This document shows, piece by piece, positions 54,648 to 63,968 of a stretch of 64,000 nucleotides of DNA (its first letter is position 1; the number at the start of each line of letters is the position of its first letter). The notes below the pieces were generated by a model. It saw only the letters and a program-made list of their open reading frames with translations, made no database searches and was not told the DNA's origin. The position numbers were made by a program, and so were the translations under genes. Origin of the DNA: Parabacteroides sp. Lineage in GTDB: Bacteria; Bacteroidota; Bacteroidia; Bacteroidales; Tannerellaceae. The stretch spans positions 62,001 through 126,000 of the forward strand of contig DXVO01000038.1 of the NCBI GenBank assembly GCA_019417325.1, written 5' to 3'.

Positions 54648-57314
54648 ATGAAAACTTTTCCTGAAGGAATAAAATTTAAATATACCTGGCGTAATTACCA
54701 GGCACGAATACTTTCCGAATTAGAAAATTATCTGAATGACAACAATCTTCATATAGTAGCACCTCCCGGTTCGGGCAAGACGGTTCTGGGGCTTGAAGTA
54801 ATGCTTCGCCTGAATAAACCCACCTTGATCGTAGCTCCGACCTTAGCAATCCGCAATCAGTGGATAAGTCGCTTCTGCGAGCTTTTTCTGGAAACAGAAC
54901 AAGCCCCGGAATGGATTTCGACGGATATTCATAATCCGGCATTTGTTACCGTTTCCACCTATCAGGGCTTACATGCCGCATGCTATGACCCGGAAAGCAA
55001 ACATTCCTCAACCACACTAATAAAAGAGGTATCCGGAAAACTTCAAAAAGAAGGTATCCAAACCATTATAGCCGACGAAGCCCATCACCTGAAAAACGAG
55101 TGGTGGAATGTATTAATCCGGTTGAAAGAACTATTGAAACCTACTATTGTGGGGCTAACGGCAACTCCTCCATACGATGTTTCCCCTACCGAATGGCAAC
55201 GTTATACAGAACTAAACGGTCCGATTGATTCGGAAATCACCGTACCTGAACTTATAGCTGAAGGCGATTTATGCCCGCATCAGGATTGTATTTGCTTCTC
55301 ACAACCTTCCGGCGAAGAATATAATCTTATCCGGAATTTCCGCGACCAGACACAACAATTCTTTCAGGAATTAAAACAAGATACGGAATTTATTCATGCG
55401 CTGGAAATGGTTTCCATCTGGCAGGAACCTTTAAAAAATCTGGACTGGATTTATAGTAATGTTCCTTATTACTCATCATTACTCATTTTCTTTCACAGTA
55501 TCGGGAAAAAAATTCCTTCCGCCCATTGGGAAATACTGGGAAACAAAAAAACAGATATTCCCCCCTTCGATTTCCAATGGGCGGAAACATTACTTGAGTT
55601 CTATCTGATAAAAGAACCGGATTTGTTTCCCGACAATAAGAAACACCGGGAAAAACTGGAACGTCAACTGGTACATTACGGGTTAAAAGAAGGCAACCGG
55701 ATTACACTTTTACAAAATAAAGAAATTTCCTCCCTGTTGAGCACAAGTATCGGCAAGCTAAACAGCATACAGCAAATTACCGATTTTGAATACCAGCAAT
55801 TAGGGAAAAGCCTTCGCATGGTAATCCTTGCCGATTATATACGCAAGGAATTCCTTGCCAATGCAGAAGAAAACACATTACACCTGAATAAACTAGGTGT
55901 TATTCCCATCTTTGAAAAACTAAGGAGAAGCAACACAAACGGTATGCAGATAGGTGTACTGACCGGAAGTATCGTAATTCTTCCTGTAGCGGCATCCGAA
56001 CTACTCGAATCGCAGGCAGAACGGCGGGAAATAGAAAAGCTGTCTTATTCTCCCCTGCCATATGATACCGGATATATACAAATCTCTTTGACGGAAAGTG
56101 TAAGAAGCCAAGTGGTGGAAATTGTTACTGAAATATTCCAACAAGGCGGAATAGAAGTGTTGATAGGAACTAAATCTCTTTTAGGAGAAGGCTGGGATGC
56201 TCCCACACTGAATACATTAATATTAGCAAGCTTCGTCGGTTCATTCGTTTTGTCCAATCAAATGCGCGGGCGAGCGATCCGCACCGAAAAAGGCAATCCT
56301 GGTAAAACAAGCAACATCTGGCATCTGGTTAGTCTCGATCCCACATCGCCCGAAGGAGGCGAAGATATAGATATGCTCAGGCGGCGTTTCCGTAGCTTTG
56401 TCGGAGTCTCTTATCTCGAAAACGGAGGCATTGAAAACGGATTGAACCGTCTGGGGCTTCCTTCCAATTTGAATAATGCAGAAAGCATCAACCAGGTATC
56501 CTTTACGCATGCTTCGCAAAGGAACGAACTGTCTTTTATCTGGAATGATGCCTTGAGTCGGGGGGTACGTCTGACAGAAGAAATACACATGTCGGCAGAA
56601 ACCCAATATGAACCGGCACAAACCTTAAAGAAATTATATCTGAACCGCACGATATCCTCTCTGATTGCCGGATTGACATCCGGTCTCCTCGTTTTCGGAG
56701 AATCCATTATGGAAGGGCTGTTCAATGCTTTAAAATTTGCCCGGCATAGTTGGGAAGGCGTAAAACTCTATTTATTGGTTATCGGGATTTTCGGGATAAT
56801 CATTTTTGGTAGAGAAGCATGGAATGCCTTTTACCTGTATATACGATACCGGGATATTACCAAAGACCTGAACAAAATAGGACAAGCTTTAGTCTTTGCC
56901 CTAAGAAAAGCCGGAGTAATCCATACGAACCAACTTAATGTGGTTACTGAACTTAATAAAGACGGAAGTATTTTCTGTAATCTCGAAGGAGGCACACGAT
57001 ATGAAAATTCTGTCTTTATCGGGGCATTGTCCGAAATTGTTTCTCCTGTAAACAATCCCCGCTACCTGATTATACGAAAAAGCAAATCCTTATTTTACAC
57101 AACGCAAAACGATTTCCATGCCGTACCGGAATCCCTCGGATGCAAAAAAGAATTTGCCTCCTATTTATACTATCAATGGAGAAAACGGGTAGGCAACTGC
57201 GAGTTAATCAATGCCCGTACCCTGGAAGGACGCAAAATACTATTAAAGGCACGCATGAAATCTTTATCCGCCCAATTTGCCGATACTACGGAAAAAGTAA
57301 GTAGATGGAAGTAA
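54648..57314 (+). CDS. SF2 DEAD/DEAH-type helicase with C-terminal membrane segments
   Basis: 888 residues. Helicase motifs are in order: Walker A APPGSGKT (38-45), Ia VAPTLAIRNQW, DEAH (143-146), LTATPP (motif III), and in the second RecA domain GEGWDAPTLNTLILAS and QMRGRAIR (motif VI). That makes an intact ATP-dependent nucleic-acid translocase of the restriction-helicase (ResIII-like) branch. After the motor, about residues 665-735, come two strongly hydrophobic stretches (SLIAGLTSGLLVFGES and LYLLVIGIFGIIIFG), predicted membrane helices, and then a 150-residue soluble tail of unknown fold. Membrane anchoring of such a helicase is unusual. No methylase, nuclease or specificity partner is adjacent; it appears to be a single-gene unit. 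Function unknown. Confidence 0.85.
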   Translation: MKTFPEGIKFKYTWRNYQARILSELENYLNDNNLHIVAPPGSGKTVLGLEVMLRLNKPTLIVAPTLAIRNQWISRFCELFLETEQAPEWISTDIHNPAFVTVSTYQGLHAACYDPESKHSSTTLIKEVSGKLQKEGIQTIIADEAHHLKNEWWNVLIRLKELLKPTIVGLTATPPYDVSPTEWQRYTELNGPIDSEITVPELIAEGDLCPHQDCICFSQPSGEEYNLIRNFRDQTQQFFQELKQDTEFIHALEMVSIWQEPLKNLDWIYSNVPYYSSLLIFFHSIGKKIPSAHWEILGNKKTDIPPFDFQWAETLLEFYLIKEPDLFPDNKKHREKLERQLVHYGLKEGNRITLLQNKEISSLLSTSIGKLNSIQQITDFEYQQLGKSLRMVILADYIRKEFLANAEENTLHLNKLGVIPIFEKLRRSNTNGMQIGVLTGSIVILPVAASELLESQAERREIEKLSYSPLPYDTGYIQISLTESVRSQVVEIVTEIFQQGGIEVLIGTKSLLGEGWDAPTLNTLILASFVGSFVLSNQMRGRAIRTEKGNPGKTSNIWHLVSLDPTSPEGGEDIDMLRRRFRSFVGVSYLENGGIENGLNRLGLPSNLNNAESINQVSFTHASQRNELSFIWNDALSRGVRLTEEIHMSAETQYEPAQTLKKLYLNRTISSLIAGLTSGLLVFGESIMEGLFNALKFARHSWEGVKLYLLVIGIFGIIIFGREAWNAFYLYIRYRDITKDLNKIGQALVFALRKAGVIHTNQLNVVTELNKDGSIFCNLEGGTRYENSVFIGALSEIVSPVNNPRYLIIRKSKSLFYTTQNDFHAVPESLGCKKEFASYLYYQWRKRVGNCELINARTLEGRKILLKARMKSLSAQFADTTEKVSRWK

Positions 57315-57361
57315 TATCCCCCCTATTTCATTTCCGTTAACATTATTTACACGTGAGCTTC

Positions 57362-57391
57362 TTTGTTTGCTACTTAATTTTAGTAGCTTTG
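57362..57391 (+). promoter_or_regulatory. Promoter and operator of the blaI-M56 pair
   Basis: TTTG (57362-57365), 18 bases, TAGCTTTG (57384-57391). Between and overlapping them is the inverted repeat GCTACT (57369-57374) / AGTAGC (57382-57387), placed where a bound repressor would block the promoter, as expected for BlaI self-regulation. Confidence 0.65.
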
Positions 57392-57433
57392 CGAAAAAGT
57401 AGTAGATTAATATACTGTAAATTAAAAACAGAC

Positions 57434-57793
57434 ATGGAAAGATTAACTGCACAAGAAGAAGAAATAATGTTGTATATATGGAAACTGGGTCCTTGTTTTA
57501 TTCGTGATATTTTGAATGAAATGCCGGAACCCCGCCCCCCCTATACCAGTGTTGCATCCGTAGTGCGCAATCTGGAAAAGAAAAACTATGTAACCCCGAA
57601 TAAATTCGGGACAATTACACAATTTACGCCACGAATTAAAGAAGCGGACTATAAACGTATATTCATGTCGAATGTAGTCCATAACTATTTTACAGGTTCG
57701 TATAAAGAAATGGTTTCTTTTTTTGTTCGCGACCGTAAACTCTCTAAGAATGATTTGCAGGATTTAATGAATCAGATTGAAAACGAAGAGTAA
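57434..57793 (+). CDS. BlaI/MecI-family repressor
   Basis: Start placed at 57434 (MERLTAQEEEIMLYIWKLGP); the frame is open 27 codons further upstream, but that part overlaps the promoter and is not family-like. 119 residues. Winged-helix DNA-binding domain (LTAQEEEIMLYIWKLG, TSVASVVRNLEKKNYV), then the dimerisation tail (VHNYFTGSYKEMVSFFV). BlaI proteins repress their own operon until cleaved or released by the partner M56 sensor, encoded 21 bases downstream. No beta-lactamase gene is next to it. Confidence 0.92.
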   Translation: MERLTAQEEEIMLYIWKLGPCFIRDILNEMPEPRPPYTSVASVVRNLEKKNYVTPNKFGTITQFTPRIKEADYKRIFMSNVVHNYFTGSYKEMVSFFVRDRKLSKNDLQDLMNQIENEE

Positions 57794-57814
57794 TCATTTA
57801 AACAGACGAATCAT

Positions 57815-59140
57815 ATGGTAACTTCTATAATTCTTTACTTTATAAAAGTAAACATCGCGTTAGCTATTTTATATATCTGTTACCGCCTGCTCTTTCGGGA
57901 AGATACGTTCTTCCGGCTCAGAAGAGGAGCTTTGCTATCCATTTACCTGATTGCCTTTTTATATCAGCTACCGGATATCACTTCCTGGTTATCTTTACGC
58001 GGAAATGTTGTGGAGATGGTTACTTACTATTCTGCCATATTACCTAAAGAAACTGTGATTACGGCAAATGAAGTTGCCTCTTCTGCCTGGAACTGGAAAA
58101 ATATGCTCGGAGGAACCATTGGTTTCATTTATATAGCAGGGGTTATCATCCTGTTTTTCAGGTGTCTTATCGAACTATCCACGGTGACAGGTATCCGGTT
58201 GAAAAACAAAAAAGCGGTAATCAACGGAATAAAAGTATGCCTCCTACCGGAACCGGATGAGCCTTACTCTTTCTTCGGATGGATTTTCGTTGCTCCCTCC
58301 CAGCACAGTAAAGCGGCATTGGAAGAAATACTTGTCCACGAAAGAACCCATGCCAGCCAGTTCCATTCCCTGGATGTGCTACTGGGGGAATTGGTATGTA
58401 TTATCTGCTGGTTCAATCCGTTTGCCTGGTTATTAAAAAATGAAATCAGTATCAATCACGAATATCTGGCAGACCATCAGGTCATGCTTGCCGGATATAA
58501 TAAAAAGGAGTACCAATACCATCTCATCGGGATGGAACACCCGAACACGGCTGCAGCAAAATTATATAATAACTTTAGTGTCTTACCATTAAAACGAAGA
58601 ATCTCTATGTTGAATAAAAAAAGAACAAATAGTGCCGGAAAAGTAAAGTACCTGGCATTTATACCGCTTGTAGCCGGGCTCTTATTAATCAATAATATCG
58701 ATGCCATGGCACGCGTATTGACAGAACAAGCATTTCCCCAGACTTCTGCACAGGAAATAGTAACCGCCCTGCAGCCAACAGCTGTATCTTCTGATAGCGA
58801 AATGCCTCTTCCTCCGAAAGAAGACAAAATATACAGCACGTGTGAAATAATGCCTGAATACCCGGGAGGACAAGGCGCTCTGTTGCAATACCTTGCCAGA
58901 ACTATAAAATATCCGGAAGAGTCACAACGAAAAGGGGAACAGGGAAAAGTAACAGTATCCTTTATTGTCAATAAAGATGGAAGCTTATCTGATTACAAAG
59001 TTGTCACAGGAGTTACCCCCCTATTGGATGCCGAAGCATTGCGCGTACTTAAACTGATGCCTAAATGGACTCCCGGTAAAGAAAAAGGGAAAACCGTAAG
59101 GGTTCAGTATACCGTACCTGTAACTTTCCGGTTACAGTAA
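57815..59140 (+). CDS. M56 (BlaR1/MecR1-like) membrane metalloprotease with C-terminal TonB domain
   Basis: 441 residues. N-terminal membrane segments (IILYFIKVNIALAILYICYRLLF and others to about 120), cytoplasmic M56 protease with the zinc motif HERTH (about 185-189) and downstream NHEYLADH, a membrane segment near 275-295 (YLAFIPLVAGLLLINN), then a periplasmic TonB-C domain (ISVR-like region KYPEESQRKGEQGKVTVSF to VPVTFRLQ, 360-441). In BlaR1 the outer domain is a penicillin sensor; here it is replaced by a TonB-type domain, so the signal is not a beta-lactam by default. It should relieve BlaI repression by proteolysis. Confidence 0.9.
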   Translation: MVTSIILYFIKVNIALAILYICYRLLFREDTFFRLRRGALLSIYLIAFLYQLPDITSWLSLRGNVVEMVTYYSAILPKETVITANEVASSAWNWKNMLGGTIGFIYIAGVIILFFRCLIELSTVTGIRLKNKKAVINGIKVCLLPEPDEPYSFFGWIFVAPSQHSKAALEEILVHERTHASQFHSLDVLLGELVCIICWFNPFAWLLKNEISINHEYLADHQVMLAGYNKKEYQYHLIGMEHPNTAAAKLYNNFSVLPLKRRISMLNKKRTNSAGKVKYLAFIPLVAGLLLINNIDAMARVLTEQAFPQTSAQEIVTALQPTAVSSDSEMPLPPKEDKIYSTCEIMPEYPGGQGALLQYLARTIKYPEESQRKGEQGKVTVSFIVNKDGSLSDYKVVTGVTPLLDAEALRVLKLMPKWTPGKEKGKTVRVQYTVPVTFRLQ

Positions 59141-59182
59141 AGCTGGAACATAAATATACAAACCGGAATTACTCTATCGTAT

Positions 59183-59233
59183 TACATCGGATGTAAACGG
59201 AAATCAAACAAAGTGTAATTTACATCCGATGTA
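59183..59233. repeat. 15-bp inverted repeat of near-palindromes
   Basis: TACATCGGATGTAAA (59183-59197) and its exact complement (59219-59233), 21 bases apart. Each arm is nearly self-complementary (TTACATC/GATGTAA). It fills the gap between the converging M56 and HlyIII genes; it may act as a terminator, although no strong U-tract follows. Confidence 0.7.
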
Positions 59234-59270
59234 TACATACAAAAGTATCGGTTTTTAAAGGAAGAAGCTC

Positions 59271-59924
59271 TTATGCCACCAACAAATAGACAGAAATAAA
59301 ATGGCATACACTTCCGCCCAATACAAAGAGATGCCAGAGCGGATGCATATATTTATATTTGTCAAAGAAAAAGAAAACGCATCCGACCGTATAACAAAGT
59401 CCTCCTGCTATCAACCAATATAATATATTCATGGTATCTGTTTGCTGGAAAACATCTACCAGAGGCTTGAATGCAATGACAACCACCCAACCCATTGCCA
59501 GATAACAGACCGTTTTCAGGTGGTCTTTCTTTTTCATTTTCCGGAAACTGAGATAGACTCCGATTGCGGCAGCAATCCACACAATGGCGAATAAAGTCCA
59601 TCCCCAATATCCTTCCTGCCGCAAAGCCACTAAGGTAAAAGGAGTATACGTCCCGGCTATATGCAAATAAATCGCTGCATGGTCGAAACGGCGAAGTATC
59701 CTTTTCTGACGTGCATTCCGGGAAGCATGATAAAAAGTAGAAGTAACATACGAGGAAGTCATGCAAACCACATACACGGCAGCACTGGCTATCGCCCAGG
59801 GATTACCATTACGGATAGCCGCCAACATTAATAGATAGATGGCGACTAATCCGAATATCATTCCTGCACCGTGAGTCAGCACATTTGCCACCTCCTCACC
59901 ATGAGTTTGTCTTTGATTTCTCAT
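59271..59924 (-). CDS. Hemolysin III / PAQR-family membrane protein
   Basis: 217 residues, seven predicted membrane segments. Conserved metal-site histidines and context: EEVANVLTHGAGMIFG (segment 1), SYVTSTFYHAS, HAAIYLHIAGTYTPF and HLFVLGGSVCHFISVY. The family is named after a Bacillus haemolysin, but most members are envelope proteins with a putative hydrolase-type zinc site and unknown substrate. It lies 7 bases after the small HMA protein and shares the copper operon, though a role in metal handling is only suggested by position. Confidence 0.92.
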   Translation of the reverse strand: MRNQRQTHGEEVANVLTHGAGMIFGLVAIYLLMLAAIRNGNPWAIASAAVYVVCMTSSYVTSTFYHASRNARQKRILRRFDHAAIYLHIAGTYTPFTLVALRQEGYWGWTLFAIVWIAAAIGVYLSFRKMKKKDHLKTVCYLAMGWVVVIAFKPLVDVFQQTDTMNILYWLIAGGLCYTVGCVFFFFDKYKYMHPLWHLFVLGGSVCHFISVYLLVA

Positions 59925-59931
59925 CCAATGT

Positions 59932-60141
59932 TCAGCCTATCAGTTCTATTTGATAACCGGCTTCTTTTACTGCTGCAATAACCGTTTCAGGAGCAATCTC
60001 TGCCGTAACCTGTAATACTCTGTCCGGATTTGAAAGGTCGAAAGACCATTGGTCCGAAGACATCAGTTTATTCAGTTTCAGACCTATAGCAGCCACACAG
60101 CCGCCGCATTTCGCGTTTGTTTTAAATTTCATTGTTGCCAT
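59932..60141 (-). CDS. Small heavy-metal-associated (HMA) protein, copper chaperone-like
   Basis: 69 residues, a single HMA ferredoxin-like fold. The metal-binding loop is KCGGCVAAI, a CxxC (CGGC) motif, followed by a helix and strands and ending AAVKEAGYQIELI, as in CopZ. Normal length. It would carry Cu(I) to the ATPase encoded 22 bases upstream. The loop lacks the Met usual in MxCxxC (here NAKCGGC), so affinity may differ. Confidence 0.9.
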   Translation of the reverse strand: MATMKFKTNAKCGGCVAAIGLKLNKLMSSDQWSFDLSNPDRVLQVTAEIAPETVIAAVKEAGYQIELIG

Positions 60142-60163
60142 AATTTCAAACTTTATTAATTAT

Positions 60164-62374
60164 TCACTTCATAAACTTCAACCGCAAGCTGTTTAATACC
60201 ACCGAAACGGAACTGAACGCCATTGCCGCACTTGCCAGCATCGGATTCAACAGTAAACCGTTTATCGGGAACAATACACCTGCCGCCAAAGGGATTCCAA
60301 TCAAATTATATATAAATGCCCAGAACAAATTCTGGTAAATCAACCGTACCGTTTGTTTTGAAAGACGGACCGCTTCCGGCAGCAACATCAAATCGGAAGT
60401 GATTAATGTCACCATAGCCACATCCATGGCAATATCCGTACCTTTCCCCATCGCGATACTTACATCCGCACGTGCCAGTGCCTGGGAATCATTAATACCG
60501 TCGCCTACCATCGCAACTTTCTTTCCTTGGTTTTGCAGGGATTGGATATAGGCTTCCTTATCATCAGGCATTACTTCCGCTTTGTAATGTTCTATACCTA
60601 AAGTTGCCGCAACCTGTCCGGCAGTCTTCATTCCGTCGCCAGTAAGCAAATGGACTTCTATACCCTGCCTTTTCAATTCTTTGACGGCTTCTGCCGATGT
60701 CGGTTTTATCCGGTCGGAAATAGCAAATACGGCTAATAATTGTTTTGCTTTCCCATAGAAAACAACACTACGCCCCTCATCCTGCCATTCCTGTACCCGT
60801 TCTGCCGCCATGCCGGATAATTCCGCACCGGACAGTTCGAGTAAACCTTTACTTCCTGCCCAATACGTTTCGCCATCTATTTCAATACGTATGCCACGTC
60901 CGGTAATACTTTCAAAATTTGTGGCTTCACAAGCTGAAGTTCCTTTTGCTTCAAGCCAGCGGATAATAGCTGAAGCCAAGGGATGTTCGGACTTTTGTTC
61001 AGCCGTATAGAGAATATCCAGCCATTGGGATTTCTCGCCGGAAACCCAGAATGAGCCGGTCACTTCCGGTACTCCTTCTGTCAATGTACCTGTTTTGTCT
61101 AATACAACGGTGTCTATCTTGCACATATTCTCCAGTGCAAACGCATCCTTTATCAGAATGTGGCGTTCGGCACCTTTACCCATACCTACCATCAAAGCGG
61201 TAGGAGTAGCCAAGCCTAAAGCACAAGGACAAGCAATCACCAACACAGATACGGCAGATAATAGCGCATAGGAAAAATAGGACTCCCCTCCTATTACCAA
61301 CCAACAGACAAAAGTAAGTAGCGACAAAGCAACCACTACAGGTACAAATATACCACTAATTTTGTCAACTATGCGCTGCACAGGCGCTTTACTGCCTTGT
61401 GCTTCCTGCACCATTTGGACAATCCGGGCAAGAACCGTCATACTGCCCACTCCGGTAGCAACCATTGTAAAAGCTCCTTTCTGATTGATTGTCCCGGCAA
61501 GAACGCGGTCGCCTGCCGACTTTTCCACGGGGATAGGTTCACCGCTCAGCATGCTTTCATCTACAGAAGAATTACCTTGCTGCAACGTACCGTCCACAGG
61601 TATTTTCTCTCCCGGGCGAACGCTTACCACATCCCCGATACGAAGTGATGCAATAGGAACTTCCTCTTCCGTCCCATCTTTTACAAGCCGGGCTGTTTTC
61701 GGTTGCAACCCCATCAATCCTTTAATCGCTGAAGAAGTACTGTTTTTAGCCCGTTCTTCCATCAGTTTCCCAAGCAAAACAAAGGCGATAATAACCCCGG
61801 ATGCCTCATAGTAAACATGTGGTTCCAATCCTTTATGATACCAAAATTCAGGGAAAAACGTATTGAAAAGACTGAATACAAAAGCTATAGAGGTACTGAG
61901 TGCAACCAAAGTATCCATATTTGCCTTTCCTTTCAAGGCATGCCGGATACCGTTCACATAGAACGAACGACCGAAAAATACCATAATAACCAAAGCCAGC
62001 ACCATCATTATCCAATTGCCAAAAGGCATATGCATAAAGACCATGCCTATAAGTGCCAAAGGCACAGCAAATACCCAGGCTCCTATCGTATTCCTTCTCA
62101 ATATATGGTAATGTTTACGTGCCATTTCTTCTTGTACAGCAACTGGGTCTTCTGTTTCTATCACCAGGTCATAACCGGCTGCACGGACAGCATCCTGCAT
62201 TTGTTCCAGAGATATTTGTAAGGGATTATAAGTAACCCGAAGCGTATTGGCTGCAAAATTGACAGTAGCCACTTCAACTCCCGGAAGATTCTTCACCGTT
62301 TCTTCCACATTATTTGCACACACGGCACAGCTCATTTCCAGCACAGGCAGTGTTTTTGTTTCTATATCTTTCAT
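60164..62374 (-). CDS. copA: Copper-exporting P1B-type ATPase
   Basis: 736 residues. One N-terminal HMA domain (MSCAVCANNVEETV, CxxC near residues 15-18), eight membrane segments, CPC in ACPCALGLATPTAL (segment 6, the Cu(I) site), the phosphorylation motif DKTGTLTEG, TGD/GDGINDSQALA hinge motifs, and a C-terminal segment AMAFSSVSVVLNSLRLK giving the Cu(I)-specific M-SS pattern. It exports Cu(I) from the cytoplasm using ATP. First gene of a three-gene unit with the HMA chaperone and HlyIII-like protein. A TACTTTTG promoter element lies 41-48 bases upstream. Confidence 0.95.
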   Translation of the reverse strand: MKDIETKTLPVLEMSCAVCANNVEETVKNLPGVEVATVNFAANTLRVTYNPLQISLEQMQDAVRAAGYDLVIETEDPVAVQEEMARKHYHILRRNTIGAWVFAVPLALIGMVFMHMPFGNWIMMVLALVIMVFFGRSFYVNGIRHALKGKANMDTLVALSTSIAFVFSLFNTFFPEFWYHKGLEPHVYYEASGVIIAFVLLGKLMEERAKNSTSSAIKGLMGLQPKTARLVKDGTEEEVPIASLRIGDVVSVRPGEKIPVDGTLQQGNSSVDESMLSGEPIPVEKSAGDRVLAGTINQKGAFTMVATGVGSMTVLARIVQMVQEAQGSKAPVQRIVDKISGIFVPVVVALSLLTFVCWLVIGGESYFSYALLSAVSVLVIACPCALGLATPTALMVGMGKGAERHILIKDAFALENMCKIDTVVLDKTGTLTEGVPEVTGSFWVSGEKSQWLDILYTAEQKSEHPLASAIIRWLEAKGTSACEATNFESITGRGIRIEIDGETYWAGSKGLLELSGAELSGMAAERVQEWQDEGRSVVFYGKAKQLLAVFAISDRIKPTSAEAVKELKRQGIEVHLLTGDGMKTAGQVAATLGIEHYKAEVMPDDKEAYIQSLQNQGKKVAMVGDGINDSQALARADVSIAMGKGTDIAMDVAMVTLITSDLMLLPEAVRLSKQTVRLIYQNLFWAFIYNLIGIPLAAGVLFPINGLLLNPMLASAAMAFSSVSVVLNSLRLKFMK

Positions 62375-62414
62375 AATTTCTTCCCAATAAGTTTTCTAAT
62401 CATATACAGTATAA

Positions 62415-62422
62415 CAAAAGTA
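62415..62422 (-). promoter_or_regulatory. -7 element of the copA operon
   Basis: Minus strand TACTTTTG, a match to TAnnTTTG, 41 bases before the start codon; no clear -33 TTTG. Confidence 0.5.
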
Positions 62423-62591
62423 GTGCCAATCCGGTTATTTTCCACATTCCATATCAAACTATATTTTTCATTGGAAGCCTTGTAAGACTTGATTAATAGA
62501 AATATTTGCAGTAAACGTCTATTATTTAACAATTAGATATACGACCTTTGTTTCGTATTCAAATGGATGGATACCATAAAAAACAACAAGT

Positions 62592-63041
62592 ATGATATTA
62601 GACTCATTAAACAATTCTACCAAAATCGAATGCCTGCACCCTCTATTCAAAAAAGCATTCGACTATCTAAAATCTACAGATTTTTCTAAAATGGAAGATG
62701 GAAAATATGAATTGGACGGTTCCCGCCTTTATGTTAGTATAGCCAGCCTTACCGGCAAAGACAAAACAGACGCAACCATTGAAACGCACAAAAAATATAT
62801 CGACATACAAATGCCTTTATTGGGCGTCGAAAAAATCGGTTTCAAACCGGGATGCGAACTACAGGAAGAAGAGTCTCCCTACAATGAAGAGAAAGACATT
62901 ACGTTCTATATAGACCGCCCTACAGCTTTCACAAAAATCTATCCGGGACAATTTGCCGTTTATTTTCCGGAAGATGGACACGCACCAGGTATCGGACAAG
63001 GTAATATCCGAAAAGTAGTTGTAAAAATACAGGTACAATAA
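62592..63041 (+). CDS. YhcH/YjgK/YiaL (DUF386) family protein
   Basis: 149 residues, full length for the family, a cupin-like fold. Conserved points: HKKYIDIQMPLLGVEKIGF (about 67-85), FAVYFPEDGHAPG (about 121-133) with the metal-type His, and the closing KVVVKIQV. Relatives are linked to sialic acid or other sugar catabolism as possible anomerases, but the reaction here is not known. Monocistronic, between the divergent copA operon and the converging activase gene. A weak GACCTTTG element lies at 62533-62540. Confidence 0.9.
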   Translation: MILDSLNNSTKIECLHPLFKKAFDYLKSTDFSKMEDGKYELDGSRLYVSIASLTGKDKTDATIETHKKYIDIQMPLLGVEKIGFKPGCELQEEESPYNEEKDITFYIDRPTAFTKIYPGQFAVYFPEDGHAPGIGQGNIRKVVVKIQVQ

Positions 63042-63062
63042 AAGTTAGAACATCTATTTTAT

Positions 63063-63968
63063 CTACCCTCCAATTATAACCTGGATACCGAAGCGCTCGA
63101 AAATAGCCTGACAGCGTTTCACAGTATCATCCGACGGAACTTTCATTGCAAGATGACCGGAATTATAAACCGTACCCAGCTTTTCATGTTTTCCTTTACC
63201 TATATTATGGTATAAAAGCAGGTTAACGGTTTTCCGGTTCCAGGGAAGGGATGATAAAAATTCAGCGGAACACGTTATATTTTCTTCATCTGCATTCACT
63301 CCTTCTATCAAAGGGATACGGATATAAAACTCTTTTCCCGCCTCGGCTACCATTCGCAAATTGGAAAGAATCAACTCGTTCGGTACTCCGCAATACTGCT
63401 TATGTTTGGCAGAATCCATATGTTTCAGGTCCACCAGAAATAATTCGGCATGTGCCATGACTTCTTTTACGACTTCCGGACGGGCAAACAAAGTCGTATC
63501 CACTACACGGTGGATACCTTGCTCGCCACAACATTTCAGCAATTCCAATAATTCCGCCGGATGCATCAACGGTTCCCCTCCACAAAAAGTAACGCCACCG
63601 TCCGAACGGTCCATGAAAAGCGTTTCCTTTTCTATCTCTTTCATCAATTCGGCTGTAGAATATTCCCTACCGGAAATCTCCATTGCCAAAGAAGGACACA
63701 CCTCTGCACACATTCCGCAAAGCGTACAGCGGTCTGTGTCCGTTACAATACCTTCGGTTGTCAATGCCAGGGCTTGTGAAGGACATGCCTCCACACAAGT
63801 ACGACAACCTATACATTTCTTTTTTGTATAAAGTTTTTCTTTCCTGACAGACAATCCTTCCGGATTATGGCACCATACACACGACAGCGGGCATCCTTTC
63901 ATAAAAATGGTAATACGGATGCCGGGACCGTCGTTGATGGCATATCTTTTTATATCGAAAACTAACAT
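63063..63968 (-). CDS. Glycyl-radical enzyme activating protein (radical SAM)
   Basis: 301 residues. Radical SAM motif CPLSCVWC (CxxxCxxC, about 26-33) at the N-terminus after the AINDGPGIR signature of PFL activases, then an inserted ferredoxin domain with two clusters (CIGCRTCVEACP, about 53-64, and CTLCGMCAEVCP, about 82-93), and the GGVTFCGGEPLMHP block. It would use S-adenosylmethionine to generate a glycyl radical on a partner enzyme. The insertion of two 4Fe-4S clusters is typical of activases for enzymes other than pyruvate formate-lyase itself. The partner gene is probably just beyond the right edge of the window. Start preceded by a purine-rich AGGGG. Confidence 0.93.
   Translation of the reverse strand: MLVFDIKRYAINDGPGIRITIFMKGCPLSCVWCHNPEGLSVRKEKLYTKKKCIGCRTCVEACPSQALALTTEGIVTDTDRCTLCGMCAEVCPSLAMEISGREYSTAELMKEIEKETLFMDRSDGGVTFCGGEPLMHPAELLELLKCCGEQGIHRVVDTTLFARPEVVKEVMAHAELFLVDLKHMDSAKHKQYCGVPNELILSNLRMVAEAGKEFYIRIPLIEGVNADEENITCSAEFLSSLPWNRKTVNLLLYHNIGKGKHEKLGTVYNSGHLAMKVPSDDTVKRCQAIFERFGIQVIIGG

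Noticed and set aside
54648..57314. Type I or III restriction system
   Set aside because: Only the helicase part resembles ResIII; no nuclease motif, methylase or specificity gene is found nearby.
57353..57433. 27-codon upstream extension of the BlaI-like repressor
   Set aside because: It overlaps the promoter and operator and has no family similarity.
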